DNA from: Myxococcales bacterium
GTDB taxonomy: Bacteria; Myxococcota; UBA727; VGSZ01
Assembly: GCA_023248635.1 (NCBI GenBank)
Contig: JAHFED010000035.1
Span: 1-62,300 of the forward strand
Length of the DNA stretch: 62,300 nt
Reading direction: 5' to 3'
Below, in pieces: positions 8,406 through 17,833 of the stretch; the stretch's first letter is position 1; each line of letters opens with the position of its first letter. The position numbers and the translations under genes were made by a program. The notes below the pieces were generated by a model. That model searched no databases. It saw only the letters and a list, made by a program, of their open reading frames with translations, and was not told where the DNA came from.

Positions 8406-8514
8406 GAAGTATTTGACGACATCGGCGTCCCGGCGATCGTCCGACGCTGATCCGGTTGTCATCGTGCTTTGGCCACGGCACACCCAGGGGAGCTGCTTGT
8501 CTCGGAGGGTTCAG

Positions 8515-9882
8515 ATGCGCGTGCGCTTCATCCCCGTCGTCGTTGCCCTGGTTGCCACTGCCGGCTGCGATCGCTGCGGTACCGAGGTCATCAACCAGTT
8601 GCCGGCGGCGTTGGAGCAGCCTGATGTCTTCACGCAGAAGGGTGCGGCACAGGTCGACATCTTGTGGATGATCGACAACTCCGGATCGATGGCCGCCGAG
8701 CAAGAGAAGGTGGCGGAGCGCTTTAACCAGTTCTTTAATCAGCTCATTGTTTCGCAGGTCGACTACCACATCGGCGTCATCACCTCGGACCCCGACGAGG
8801 GCGGCGTGTTGCGACAGTACGGCGGGCCTGCGGTGCAGAACTGCGCGGCCTGCCGCTTCATCACCAAAGACGTGCCCTGCGACGACCCCAACGTCGACAT
8901 CAGCGGTCTGGCCACCGAAGCCGAGATCGAAGCCGCCCTCGCCGCCGACTGCCCGGCCCAGCTCGTGTTTCGCAAGCTCATCAAGGTGGGCACCAGTGGC
9001 TCATCCTTCGAAGAGGGCTTCACCCAGGCCGCCACCGCGCTGGGCGCCCGCACCGTCGATCCCGTCACCGGCTTCCCCGACGGCGTCGCACCCACGGAGA
9101 ACGACGGCTTCCAGCGCGAGGCGGCGTCGCTCTACATCGTCTTTGTGTCCGACGAAGAAGAAGGGGCCAAACAAGACGGCTCACCCGTGCGCTACTACCA
9201 ACGCCTCTTCGAAGGCCTCAAGCAAGCCGGCAACGAAAACAACGTCGCCGTCGCCGCCATCACCGGCTACCCGACCGACAACCCGCCGGCGCCGCTCGAG
9301 GAGGTCTGCGACATCCTCTCCACCACCTTCGACAACAACCCCGGCAACGACGATCCCCGCGCCGCCGCCGTCAAAGAGGCCATGCGCAATTTCCGCAACG
9401 GTTGCGTCGACACCGAAGCCGGCCCCGACGACGACGCTGCCTTTGCTGAGCTGGGGGGCCGCTACATCGAGCTGGCCTGTCGCACCGGCGGCGTCGTCGC
9501 CAACATGTGCGAGGCCGATTACACCACCGCTCTCGACGCTCTGGGTGCCAACGCGGCCGGGCTGCTGCGCAAGTTCACCATCTCCCTGCCCGAGCGCCTC
9601 AACGACGGCGACGACTGCGTGCTCTTTGGAGACGCCGAAGACCTCAACGTCGACTGCAACGGCGACGGCAAACAAGACGGCGAGACCGATGGTCCGCTGT
9701 GTGTGAAGGCCCAGTGCATCGGCGAGAGCGAGCCCACCCTCCAGCCCCGCGGCTCGGTGTGGGAGTGGGAGGATTCGACGTCGTCGGTGCGCTTTGGTGG
9801 CTCGTGCATCCCCGCGCCCAACACCGAGGTCGTCATCACCTATGGGTTGCGCGCCGAAGGCAACAACCCCTGTGGTGGCTGA
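8515..9882 (+). CDS. Lipoprotein with von Willebrand factor A domain
   Basis: A 455-residue protein. The ATG at 8515 has GGAGGG 5 nt upstream. The signal peptide ends in a lipobox (VATAGC, Cys18). From residue ~47 a VWA domain begins with the metal-ion-dependent adhesion site DNSGS (Asp54, Ser56, Ser58) and continues through VDYHIGVITSDPDEGG and ASLYIVFVSDEEEGA. VWA domains bind protein partners through a divalent metal. Many paired cysteines suggest an exported, oxidised protein. It is the first gene of a three-gene set with two Cys-rich lipoproteins (4-bp gap, then a 4-bp overlap), so it is probably a surface adhesion or sensing protein working with them. Confidence 0.85.
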   Translation: MRVRFIPVVVALVATAGCDRCGTEVINQLPAALEQPDVFTQKGAAQVDILWMIDNSGSMAAEQEKVAERFNQFFNQLIVSQVDYHIGVITSDPDEGGVLRQYGGPAVQNCAACRFITKDVPCDDPNVDISGLATEAEIEAALAADCPAQLVFRKLIKVGTSGSSFEEGFTQAATALGARTVDPVTGFPDGVAPTENDGFQREAASLYIVFVSDEEEGAKQDGSPVRYYQRLFEGLKQAGNENNVAVAAITGYPTDNPPAPLEEVCDILSTTFDNNPGNDDPRAAAVKEAMRNFRNGCVDTEAGPDDDAAFAELGGRYIELACRTGGVVANMCEADYTTALDALGANAAGLLRKFTISLPERLNDGDDCVLFGDAEDLNVDCNGDGKQDGETDGPLCVKAQCIGESEPTLQPRGSVWEWEDSTSSVRFGGSCIPAPNTEVVITYGLRAEGNNPCGG

Positions 9883-9886
9883 GCGT

Positions 9887-11014
9887 ATGAATTCTGTCCT
9901 CGCCGGGCGCTGCCCCTGCTCCGTGTGCTCCCGCCGGGGCGCGCGGCTGCGGAAAATCATTCCACTCCGCGCTCTGCTGCTCCTCGTCGGCGTCATCTGC
10001 GGTGCTGCGGGCTGTCCCCAAGCTGTGCAGGAACGGGGCTGCGCCTCGGATCTTGATTGCTCCGCCGATCAACGCTGTGACGCCTCGCGCGGCCTGTGCC
10101 TCTGCATCGACGACAACGCCTGCGACGCCGCCGAATTCTGCAACCTCGCCGGCGCCTGCCAACCCAAGCTCGAATGCCTCAACAACGGCGACTGCGGCGG
10201 CGGCACCTCGATGTGCGACAGCACCACCGGCGCTTGCGTGACCTTGTCGGCGAGCCTGCAGTGCGTGCTCGACAGCCAGTGTCCCTTCGGCAGCTTCTGC
10301 GAGGGACAAGCCTGCCGCTCGGGCTGCCGCGAAGACGGCGACTGCGCGCTGGGCACCCCCTGTATCGCCGGGCAATGTGACGCAACCCCTGGAGCATGCA
10401 GCGGCAATTCCTTCTGCGAATTCGGGCAGTTGTGCAACGCACAAAACCGCTGCGTCGATCACGCGCTGCGCTCGACCTTGTGTGCGGAGTGCCAGTCCGG
10501 TGACTTCCTCAGCGATTGTCCCGAGGACTGTCTGATCGACCAAAGCGTCGCCCCCGACCCCTGCTCTACCAACGCCGATTGCGATCGCGGCGAGTGCCTC
10601 GCGGTCAATTGCCAAAGCAGCGCCGACTGCGCACCCGGCCAGACCTGCGACGACATCGACTTCTTCTTCGGCATCGGCACCTGCTCTCAGAAAATCTGCC
10701 AAGGCGGCTTTTGTGGAGGCACCGGCTGCGACGACGTCAGCAACCCCTGCCCCCGGGGCTATTTCTGCGCGGTGCTGCAGGTGGTGAGCAACAACCAATG
10801 CACCCTCGGCAGCGGCTCAAGTGAGTGTGGCGCCCCGCGCAATTGCAACGGCGGCGGCGAAAACGGCGCCGTCGGCTTCTGCTCTTGCGCCCAAGACTCG
10901 GACTGTCCGGCGGGGGCCAACGCCTCGTGCGTGAACCCCGGGCCCTTCGGTTCGTGCGTCATCGGCACCACCTGCGCCCCCGCCGACGGGTTGCTGTGCG
11001 AGGACCTTCGATGA
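9887..11014 (+). CDS. Cys-rich repeat lipoprotein (paralogue 1)
   Basis: A 375-residue protein starting 4 bp after the VWA gene. The likely signal peptide is RALLLLVGVICGAAGC, preceded by an unusually long basic and Cys-containing N-region; a GTG at 9923 could be the real start. The mature part is a string of C-x(2)-D-x-D-C-type units (CASDLDCSADQRCD, CREDGDCALGTPC), resembling Cys-rich extracellular modules frequent in myxobacterial lipoproteins. It is homologous in order and spacing to the next gene. The first ~12 codons overlap a 31-bp sequence repeated at 56207-56237, so the N-terminus may derive from an inserted repeat. Confidence 0.78.
   Translation: MNSVLAGRCPCSVCSRRGARLRKIIPLRALLLLVGVICGAAGCPQAVQERGCASDLDCSADQRCDASRGLCLCIDDNACDAAEFCNLAGACQPKLECLNNGDCGGGTSMCDSTTGACVTLSASLQCVLDSQCPFGSFCEGQACRSGCREDGDCALGTPCIAGQCDATPGACSGNSFCEFGQLCNAQNRCVDHALRSTLCAECQSGDFLSDCPEDCLIDQSVAPDPCSTNADCDRGECLAVNCQSSADCAPGQTCDDIDFFFGIGTCSQKICQGGFCGGTGCDDVSNPCPRGYFCAVLQVVSNNQCTLGSGSSECGAPRNCNGGGENGAVGFCSCAQDSDCPAGANASCVNPGPFGSCVIGTTCAPADGLLCEDLR
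9897..9927. repeat. 31-bp repeat, copy 1 (in signal-peptide region)
   Basis: The 31 bp starting TCCTCGCCGGGCGCTGCCCC match 56207-56237 at 28 of 31 positions. Here they fall inside the first codons of the Cys-rich lipoprotein. The other copy is intergenic, just upstream of the methyltransferase start. Confidence 0.6.
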
Positions 11015-12228
11015 GGCTGGCGGCCGTCCTTTCCCTCGTCGTCGTTGGGCTCTCATCGGCCTGCGAAGGCTGCGGGGCGCCGGCGCTGCAGCAGTGCAGC
11101 ACCGACGCCCAATGCGACCCCAAGGGTGAAGGCTTTCTGCGTTGCGACGTCGACCTCGGCATCTGTCTGTGCACCGATGATCGGGGCTGCGATCCAGCGG
11201 AGATCTGCAACGCCCTCGGTCGCTGCCAGGCCGAGAGCGGCTGCAACAGCAACGCCGAGTGCCGCCCCGGCCTCTTTTGCGACGTGACCACCGCGCAGTG
11301 CCTGGCGGTCACCGAGTGCGGACCCCAAGACGGCGAAACCTGCTGCGTCCTCGACAGCCAATGCGGCTTCAACAACGTCTGCGACAGCCTGCGCAAGAAG
11401 TGCATCCCTGGGTGCCGCGACGAAGCCGACTGCATCTTGGGCCAGGCCTGCGTGCGCTCCCTCGGGCAACCGCTGGGCGTGTGCGCTGCCGGGGTGTGCA
11501 GCGGGGACAACCTCTGCGGCTTCGGCCAGGTCTGCAGCTCCGACGGCGAATGCGAAAACGACAACCGCGGGCCCTATTGCCTGGGTTGCAGCGGGGGCGT
11601 GGCCTCTGACGACTGCGGCGAACCGGGCAACTTCTGTCTCACCGACAGCGTCAACGGCGGCGAATTCTGCGGCGTCGATGCCGCCGACGGCCAAGCCTGT
11701 CCCTTCGGCTACGACGCCAGCGACGTCATCATCATCCCGCCGGCGGCACCGTTTTGCAACGCCGAGGTCTGCGTGGTGCCCGAGGGAGAGACCAGCGGCA
11801 CCTGCTCGCAAAACGGCACCGGCTGCACCCTCAGCGAAGATTGCCCCATCGGATTTCCCGGCGGCGACTGCCCGCGCAATGCCGTGGGCAACTGCCGCAT
11901 CGACCAGCTGCGCTCCTGCACCGACGACGCCGAGTGCGGCGAAGGCGACGCCTGCCTGAAGCAGGAATGCCGCTTCGGTGAAGGCGACGCCTTTGGCTAT
12001 TGCTCGTGCACGCGCGACTCCGACTGCCCGCGCGATCGTTGCGTCGACATCAACCCCGCCAGCACCCTTGGACACTGTGAGCTGTCTGGTCACGACTGCT
12101 TCGCCGACGCCGACTGCGAGGCGATCATCCAGTGCATCGACGGCGGCTGCTTCATTGGTCGCAACTGCGCACCCGGCGACGGCCGCACCTGCCGCGACCT
12201 CGTCACGCCCATCGCTCCCGCGCCCTGA
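11011..12228 (+). CDS. Cys-rich repeat lipoprotein (paralogue 2)
   Basis: A 405-residue protein whose ATG overlaps the previous stop (ATGA). A clean lipoprotein signal ends at LSSAC (Cys18). The mature region repeats Cys-rich units (CSTDAQCDP, CLCTDDRGCDPAEICN, CCVLDSQCGFNNVCD) in the same order as the preceding protein, so the two are tandem duplicates. A Pro/Ile-rich insert (VIIIPPAAPF) near residue 240 is absent from paralogue 1. It is probably displayed on the outer membrane with the VWA lipoprotein. The exact ligand or role is unknown. Confidence 0.8.
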   Translation: MRLAAVLSLVVVGLSSACEGCGAPALQQCSTDAQCDPKGEGFLRCDVDLGICLCTDDRGCDPAEICNALGRCQAESGCNSNAECRPGLFCDVTTAQCLAVTECGPQDGETCCVLDSQCGFNNVCDSLRKKCIPGCRDEADCILGQACVRSLGQPLGVCAAGVCSGDNLCGFGQVCSSDGECENDNRGPYCLGCSGGVASDDCGEPGNFCLTDSVNGGEFCGVDAADGQACPFGYDASDVIIIPPAAPFCNAEVCVVPEGETSGTCSQNGTGCTLSEDCPIGFPGGDCPRNAVGNCRIDQLRSCTDDAECGEGDACLKQECRFGEGDAFGYCSCTRDSDCPRDRCVDINPASTLGHCELSGHDCFADADCEAIIQCIDGGCFIGRNCAPGDGRTCRDLVTPIAPAP

Positions 12229-12235
12229 GCATTGA

Positions 12236-12495
12236 TTTGGGGCTTCATCGCCAGCGGAACGCAGCGGAAGGCGTGCGCCCGAGGGCACAGAGTATTCCGG
12301 ATTCCGGAGCCGCGAGATCGATCGCGAGCGGAGCGCAGCGGAAGAAGTGCGCTCATCTTCCGCCGACAAATCAGCCGGCTGCCGGATCGATCGCGAGCGG
12401 AGCGCAGCGGAAGAAGTGCGCCCGCAAGGGCAGAGAATATTCCGGAGCCGGGCGATGCAGTCGGCTGCGCCGACTGCATCGCCCGGCTCCGGAAT
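12236..12495 (-). terminator. Repeat element ending in a perfect 27-bp-stem hairpin
   Basis: The convergent gap 12229-12494 is filled by three related blocks sharing CGAGCGGAGCGCAGCGGAAG (about 12250, 12325 and 12395). They are followed at 12439-12495 by a perfect inverted repeat: 27-bp arms beginning ATTCCGGAGCCGGGCGATGC, loop TGC. The hairpin touches the minus-strand stop at 12495, so it probably terminates that operon and could also end the plus-strand lipoprotein operon. It shares layout and inner stem (GTCGGC/GCCGAC) with 860-974, but the outer stem has different paired bases. Confidence 0.75.
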
Positions 12496-14219
12496 CAGTC
12501 GAGGGCGCTGATCGACCTCTGATCACGGCTCGCCGGTGCGCCGCCATCGAAGTCCGAGCGACGAGACAGCAGGGCCCGCGCGGCCTGGTGGAAGGTGCCG
12601 CGGGCCAGGTGCACCACCACGAGCAGCGGCAAGAGCGGCAGCACCGGCGCAGCCAAAGCGAAGGCGCGGTCGACGAAGTCGAGCTTCACGGCGTAATAGA
12701 GCCCGCCGCCCAGGAAGGCGCAGGTCGCGCCAGCGAAGGCCAACGACGTCGACAACACCATGGTCGAGACGGCCCCCGGGCCCATGGCCAGCTCCGACAG
12801 GCTGGCGGCGTCGAAGAGGGGTTGCAGGGCGCCGCGAAAGACCGCGAGGCCCGCGATGCCCAGGGCGAGGGCCACGATCAAACCGGTGGACCACAGCACG
12901 CGCAACCAACCAAAATCGAGCACCAGCGCGCCGCCGACGGCGAGGAGCGCGGGAAAGCCGACGACGACGGGACAAGCTGCCAACCACTTGGCGAGCAGCA
13001 AACGCCGCGGAGCCAGGGGGGCGCCGTCGATGATCCAGATCGCGGGACCTTCGAGGCCGACCTGGGGGAAAGCGAAGCGCGCCGCAAGGCCGCCGGCGAC
13101 GAAGCCGACGATGCCCGTGTGCATGGCCACCAAGACGACGCCGCCAAAGGCTCCCAGCCCGCGCAGCCCGTCGCCCAGCGCGCTGGCGTTGACGAGGTAG
13201 AGCACGCCGACGCCGGCGAGGAGCACGACCTGACCCCATTGTCCAGGGTCTCGCACGAAGGCCAGGAGATCTTTGCGCAGCATGGGCTGGAGATCACGGG
13301 GCGCCAGCGCCGTCGCCCCCCGCCAGAAGCGCTCGGCCATCGATCCCCGCAGCACGCCCGTGGGTGACTCGTCGACGGCCAGCTTGCGCGCCCGGTCGTA
13401 GAGAAACACATGGGCAGCGAAGGCGGCGGCGACGACGAGGGCGACGACGCCAGCGCCGGCGCAAAAGGCAAACCCGTCGGCGTCAACGACGAAGAGGGCC
13501 AATTGGCGAGAGGGCAGGAAGGACGGGCCGATGGCGCCGCTGTCTTTGGCGGCGCTGAGCAGCTGGTTGGCCCCCTCTTCCGTCAGCAAGCGCTCGACGC
13601 GGGCGCGGCGAAACCAGACCAAGGCGGCCGTGACGCCGATGCCCAGCAGCAAGAGGGAAATGCGACGCAACCGCCCCGCCGGCAACATGGCTCCGCCCAC
13701 ATGAGCGAGGCCGACGCCGACAGCCAAGGGCAAGGGAACGACGACGACGACGGCGACGACGGCGCGCAGCGCTCCCGCGAGGCCCAGGCCGCCGCCGAGG
13801 GCGAATCCTCCCAGCGCGGTGCTGCCCAGTGCCAGGGTCGGCGGCAGGGCGGCGAAGGCGGTCTCGGTGCAGCGATCGACGAAGCGGGCGGCGGCACCAG
13901 TGGGGGCGCTGTCCCACATCCAAAGGTCCTGGGACTGAAAGAAGGACTGGGCAGCGTGGCCGAGGGAGGAAAAGACCAGCGCGGCGGCCAAGCCGGTCAG
14001 TCCCGTGCTCGTCCCCGTCAACAAGAGCTCGGGCGCGTGCCGCCAGACCACGTAGTAGCCGCCGCCAAAACACGCGCCGAACACCACCAGGGCCAGACCG
14101 ACGCCGAGGCCGGCCAAGCCGACCAAGCGCCCCTGCCCCCGCGCGGCTTCGGCCTGCAGACGACGACGCAGCCGCAGCCAGCGCACCCTTTGTCCGGCAG
14201 CGATGGCGTGCAGCTTCAC
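12495..14219 (-). CDS. Polytopic membrane protein, ABC-exporter-like
   Basis: A 574-residue protein starting at a GTG that overlaps the upstream stop (GTGA). It is almost entirely hydrophobic, with roughly 12-14 predicted membrane spans separated by short basic loops. It vaguely resembles large ABC-2-type export permeases: paired halves and a central soluble stretch ([20 protein letters not shown]) of the kind seen in such permeases. No ATPase gene is adjacent, so the assignment is tentative. It is the last gene of the operon that begins with uvrC. Confidence 0.7.
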   Translation of the reverse strand: MKLHAIAAGQRVRWLRLRRRLQAEAARGQGRLVGLAGLGVGLALVVFGACFGGGYYVVWRHAPELLLTGTSTGLTGLAAALVFSSLGHAAQSFFQSQDLWMWDSAPTGAAARFVDRCTETAFAALPPTLALGSTALGGFALGGGLGLAGALRAVVAVVVVVPLPLAVGVGLAHVGGAMLPAGRLRRISLLLLGIGVTAALVWFRRARVERLLTEEGANQLLSAAKDSGAIGPSFLPSRQLALFVVDADGFAFCAGAGVVALVVAAAFAAHVFLYDRARKLAVDESPTGVLRGSMAERFWRGATALAPRDLQPMLRKDLLAFVRDPGQWGQVVLLAGVGVLYLVNASALGDGLRGLGAFGGVVLVAMHTGIVGFVAGGLAARFAFPQVGLEGPAIWIIDGAPLAPRRLLLAKWLAACPVVVGFPALLAVGGALVLDFGWLRVLWSTGLIVALALGIAGLAVFRGALQPLFDAASLSELAMGPGAVSTMVLSTSLAFAGATCAFLGGGLYYAVKLDFVDRAFALAAPVLPLLPLLVVVHLARGTFHQAARALLSRRSDFDGGAPASRDQRSISALD

Positions 14220-17041
14220 GGCATCACATCTTCAGCGTCGCGTGGGCTCAGGCGCAGAGAGAGAGAACGCGAGCGCAGCACACCGGCGAGGCGCGCAAAG
14301 GGATCGCCCTGGCCCGGGGGAGGTGCGATCGCGAACAACTCATCGTCGACGCGCAGGCCGCCGTCGATCTCGAACTCGTTGGCGACGTTGGTGTCGCGCC
14401 CGACGATGGCCGGCTGCGGGTTGGTCACATGGGCGCCGTCGACCGCAACGAGGCAGCCCTCGAGCCGCGCCCGGGCGTTGTCGACCACGAGGGCATCGAC
14501 GTCGGCGAGGGCGATCAACAACCCAGCGACGGGCCGCCCGCTCTCCCGCAAGCGAAAGGTGGTCGGCGGCTTCAGCTCCCGCTCGAGGTCGAAATCGGCG
14601 ACGAGGCCGTCGATGTCGACGAGGTCACCCCGTGCGGGGCGCGCCTGCCCGGCGCCCGAAAAGACGAAGACGCAGCTGCCGTCATCACCCGCGAAGCCCG
14701 GCGACTCGGCTGCAAGGCGTACGGAGTAGCCATTGATGAAGACGCCAGTGACCTCCATGTCGACGAGGGTCACGGGTCGCTCGAAGGTCTGGGCCACATC
14801 CTTCACGGCGTAGACGCTGGCGAGGCAATGGTCGGGAGCCTCGGGCGCGGCGGCGCAATCGCAAGCGTCGCCGAAGCCGTCGCCGTCGCTGTCGGCTTGG
14901 TCCCGGTTGGCATTGGTGGCGCAGTTGTCCACCGGGTCAGGGACGCCGTCGTCGTCGACGTCGGCCGGCAAGGCCGCGCAGGCGCCGCGGTCGAAGGGGC
15001 AGGGATCGCAGGCGTCGCCAACGCCGTCGCCGTCGACGTCTGCTTGCGCGCCAACGTCCATGGGGCGCACCGGGTTGAACAGGCCCGGGCAGTCGTCAGA
15101 GACGTCGTCGACGCCGTCGCCATCGATGTCGCCGCCGCGGGGCACGCCGTCGTAACGAGAGGAGCCCGCGACGCTGTTCTCGGGCGCGGCACGCTGGGGC
15201 AGACAGCGCGGCTCCTCGGGAGGCTCCTCCCCGGGGCAGGTGAAGAGCGGGTAGGCGAGCGTGGGCACTTGCTCGACGGTGAAAGCGCTGAGCCCGAGAC
15301 AGACGGAGCGCTCTTCGCCACACACCGACAAGGGCGCGCAGCCCGCGACCAGAGCATCGACGGCGTCCGGCAGGCCCACCAGGGGTTGGCCATGCACGAG
15401 CACGAGCAGCACATCATCGACGTCGGCGCCCACCACCGAGCTGTAGGGCCCCCGCTCGTCCTGGGCGTAGACGGCGATGTCGCCGAGGTGGCCCGGGACG
15501 AGGGAGCCCAGCCGCCCAGCGGGGTCGACGACGGCGACGTTCTCGGTGGCCATGCGCCACAGCTCCTGGCGCGAGAAGGTGTCGGCGAGGTAGGTGTCGT
15601 CGACTGCGTCGGCGCAGCGCAGCTCGCGCAGGAGGTTCATGGACCCGCTCACGATCCAGTCGGTGCCGATCAAGAGCGGCACGCCGAGGTTCTTCAACAG
15701 GCGCGCGGGTACGACGTCGCCGTAGAGGTCGAGGGACGAGCGCGGCGACCACACCACTGCCGCGCCCGTGCGCGCGATGCGGAAGGCCCCCAGGGCGTCG
15801 ACGGCGACGAGCTCTTGTACCGCCATGCCAGGGGCGACGTAGTCGACGGCACCGCCCGTCAGGCAGTCCAGCTCGTTGGCAGCCTCGCCATCGATGCCCG
15901 GGGCGATGTGCGCGGCGGTCGGTGTCGTGATCGCCGCGGGCAGCGCGTCGTAGGCGCAGCCCGCGCTCAGGAGCTTCGGCACGGCGTCGTTCTGGTCACC
16001 GAGTGGAAAGACCTCGGCATCAATGCGCGTGAGACCGGCGAAGCCCGCATCGCCGCCGTCGTCGAGGTTGCGCAGCAGGCCTGTGCTCTGCGCGCCGCCG
16101 ATCAGCGACGTCTCACCAGCGAGCGCATGGCGCAGCTCCGCCCCGGCGCGCAGGGCTGTCGAGCCGGACTGGAAGGTGAGGGGGGGGTGAGCACGCGTGC
16201 CTTTGCGCCAATCGTGGCGGTGTTCCCAGCGCTGCTCGTCGTCGACGGCATCGTTGGCCGGGTCTGCGCGCCACGGCACACCGGTGCTGAACGCGAGGTG
16301 TTCATGCGCGTTGATCAGGCCCGGCGAGATCACCGCGGCACCGCAGCGCACGTGGGGCGCCGTGCCCGTGGAGCAGCCGCAGCCGGCGCACACGATCAGA
16401 CCATTGTTGTCGATGACGACGGTGCCGCCGACGACGATGCCATCGCCAAAGAGCAAGGTGCCCGACAGGGCCACGCTGTTGCCGTCGCGATCGCCCTCAT
16501 CGACGTCGCAGCCGCGCGCGGGTCCGGGCGGCGCCCCGCTGCAGACCTCGATGGTGAAGTCGCCCTCGTTGCCCACTTCTCCTTCTCCCTCCCCTTCTCC
16601 TTCTCCCTCTCCTTCTCCCTCTCCTTCTCCCTCTCCTTCTCCTTCTCCTTCTCCCTCCCCTTCTCCCTCCCCTTCTCCCTCCCCTTCACCTTCTCCTTCT
16701 CCGACGTCGCCTTCGCCCTCGCCCTCGTCGCCCTCGCCCTCGTCGCCCTCGCCCTCGCCTACGTCGCCCTCGCCCTCGCCCTCGCCCTCGCCTTCTCCGA
16801 CGTCGCCTTCACCCTCGCCGACGTCGCCTTCGCCTTCACCCTCGCCGACGTCGCCTTCGCCTTCCCCTGCTGCCTCGCCTTCTCCTTCTTCGCCCTCGGC
16901 AGGCTCACACACGCTTGCGCGGCAGCGCAGGAGCGGGCCGCAGTCGTCGTCGCTCACGCAGCTGCGACCCTCGAGCGTGAGGGGGGCGCGCGCGAGGAAG
17001 CACGACGTGAGCATGAGAGCGCCGAGAACGACGACGCGCAT
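14216..17041 (-). CDS. Secreted amidohydrolase-like lipoprotein with Gly-Glu linker and TSP3 repeats
   Basis: A 941-residue protein. The ATG at 17041 shares its A with the upstream TGA stop. The lipobox is LTSC (Cys14). Residues ~50-160 are a Gly-Glu linker. An amidohydrolase-superfamily domain follows, with the metal motif NAHEH, a [10 protein letters not shown] segment and [16 protein letters not shown]. Then come calcium-binding thrombospondin-type-3-like repeats ([41 protein letters not shown]) and a C-terminal beta-rich domain. Relatives usually carry HIAEG and a later His; here I read HIAPG and VAPGM, so catalysis may be impaired. It sits in an operon after the FlgO/TolB-N-like gene. 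The likely location is the outer surface. Confidence 0.8.
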   Translation of the reverse strand: MRVVVLGALMLTSCFLARAPLTLEGRSCVSDDDCGPLLRCRASVCEPAEGEEGEGEAAGEGEGDVGEGEGEGDVGEGEGDVGEGEGEGEGEGDVGEGEGDEGEGDEGEGEGDVGEGEGEGEGEGEGEGEGEGEGEGEGEGEGEGEGEGEGEGEGEVGNEGDFTIEVCSGAPPGPARGCDVDEGDRDGNSVALSGTLLFGDGIVVGGTVVIDNNGLIVCAGCGCSTGTAPHVRCGAAVISPGLINAHEHLAFSTGVPWRADPANDAVDDEQRWEHRHDWRKGTRAHPPLTFQSGSTALRAGAELRHALAGETSLIGGAQSTGLLRNLDDGGDAGFAGLTRIDAEVFPLGDQNDAVPKLLSAGCAYDALPAAITTPTAAHIAPGIDGEAANELDCLTGGAVDYVAPGMAVQELVAVDALGAFRIARTGAAVVWSPRSSLDLYGDVVPARLLKNLGVPLLIGTDWIVSGSMNLLRELRCADAVDDTYLADTFSRQELWRMATENVAVVDPAGRLGSLVPGHLGDIAVYAQDERGPYSSVVGADVDDVLLVLVHGQPLVGLPDAVDALVAGCAPLSVCGEERSVCLGLSAFTVEQVPTLAYPLFTCPGEEPPEEPRCLPQRAAPENSVAGSSRYDGVPRGGDIDGDGVDDVSDDCPGLFNPVRPMDVGAQADVDGDGVGDACDPCPFDRGACAALPADVDDDGVPDPVDNCATNANRDQADSDGDGFGDACDCAAAPEAPDHCLASVYAVKDVAQTFERPVTLVDMEVTGVFINGYSVRLAAESPGFAGDDGSCVFVFSGAGQARPARGDLVDIDGLVADFDLERELKPPTTFRLRESGRPVAGLLIALADVDALVVDNARARLEGCLVAVDGAHVTNPQPAIVGRDTNVANEFEIDGGLRVDDELFAIAPPPGQGDPFARLAGVLRSRSLSLRLSPRDAEDVMP
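16577..16885 (-). repeat. Gly-Glu coding repeat
   Basis: Hexanucleotide repeats of the GAGGGC/GAAGGG type encode about 100 residues of alternating Gly-Glu with occasional Asp-Val. The stretch links the signal-proximal Cys cluster to the amidohydrolase-like domain. A similar repeat is present at 57514-57990. Confidence 0.9.
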
Positions 17042-17769
17042 CACTCACTGGCCATCGCGGCAACACCGACGACGACGGCTCCCGCGGCCAGCGCGCCACC
17101 ACCGATGTAGGCGGCCATGGCGACCGTGCCCCATGTGTCGCTGCCGACGTAGCGCTGGCGGGCGGCGGTGGCATCGAGGTTGAGATCGGCGTTGGCGTCG
17201 TGGGCGAGCGAAGTGCTCTCGAAGTCAGCGAAAGCCCCGAGGCCCGCGACGACGATGGCGCCTCCGGCGAGCGCGGCCGAGACGCTCCACAGCGCCACTG
17301 GCCGCCCCGCGGCTTGGGTCCGGACGTCGATGTCAAGGACGAGGACGCGGATGCTTGCGTCGCCAATGCGCGCTCGCGTCGCTTGCGCGAGCTGGGTCGC
17401 CAGCTGCTCGGCGACATGCGCGAGATCGCTGGGGGTGGCGGCGCGTCCGACGACGCGATCGAGACCCTGAGCGGCCTTGGCGTCGAACGCACTGAGTTGC
17501 AGCAACAGCTCGTCGCCGAGGACATCAACGCTGCCGTAGACGACCACGCGGGCATCGAGGGCGGCCGCGATCTCCGCGAGGCAGCTCGCGTCTGCGTCGC
17601 AGCCGCTGCCTTGCTTCTCTGCTTCGAGATCGATCGCGTGCCGGAAGTCGTCGCGCGTCAGCACGTCGACGCCGGACTGGGTGCTGAATGCAGCGCCGAG
17701 CAACCCGGCGACGAAGCGGACGTCGACGTCGGGCGCCGAGGCGAGCAGCAGGAGCAAGGGCGCGAGCAC
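17041..17769 (-). CDS. FlgO/TolB-N-like exported protein (paralogue 1)
   Basis: A 242-residue protein with a GTG start. After a short hydrophobic leader ([13 protein letters not shown]) comes a domain with [38 protein letters not shown] and [20 protein letters not shown], the pattern of FlgO/TolB N-terminal-like domains common in Myxococcota. Two C-terminal hydrophobic segments (near 160-180 and 220-240) probably anchor it. It is clearly paralogous to the product of 51401-52240. Both genes lie directly upstream of a giant secreted lipoprotein gene, so a shared partnership in envelope assembly is inferred. Confidence 0.75.
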   Translation of the reverse strand: MLAPLLLLLASAPDVDVRFVAGLLGAAFSTQSGVDVLTRDDFRHAIDLEAEKQGSGCDADASCLAEIAAALDARVVVYGSVDVLGDELLLQLSAFDAKAAQGLDRVVGRAATPSDLAHVAEQLATQLAQATRARIGDASIRVLVLDIDVRTQAAGRPVALWSVSAALAGGAIVVAGLGAFADFESTSLAHDANADLNLDATAARQRYVGSDTWGTVAMAAYIGGGALAAGAVVVGVAAMASE

Positions 17770-17833
17770 AGCAGCGATCGTCGGCCGACGCAGCCGACGT
17801 CGTCAATGGCCGTCGGCGTCCGAGGGTGCGGTC

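Noticed and set aside
6745-8514. N-terminal extension of the VWA lipoprotein
   Set aside because: The frame is open but runs antisense through the PilT-like gene and the repeat; the lipoprotein signal and a strong ribosome site begin at 8515.
12495-14219. Complete ABC transporter
   Set aside because: The membrane protein resembles an exporter permease, but no ATPase gene lies in the operon.
13829-17110. A ~1090-residue plus-strand gene
   Set aside because: It is antisense to the membrane protein and amidohydrolase-like genes and has no domain; high GC content leaves long antisense frames open.
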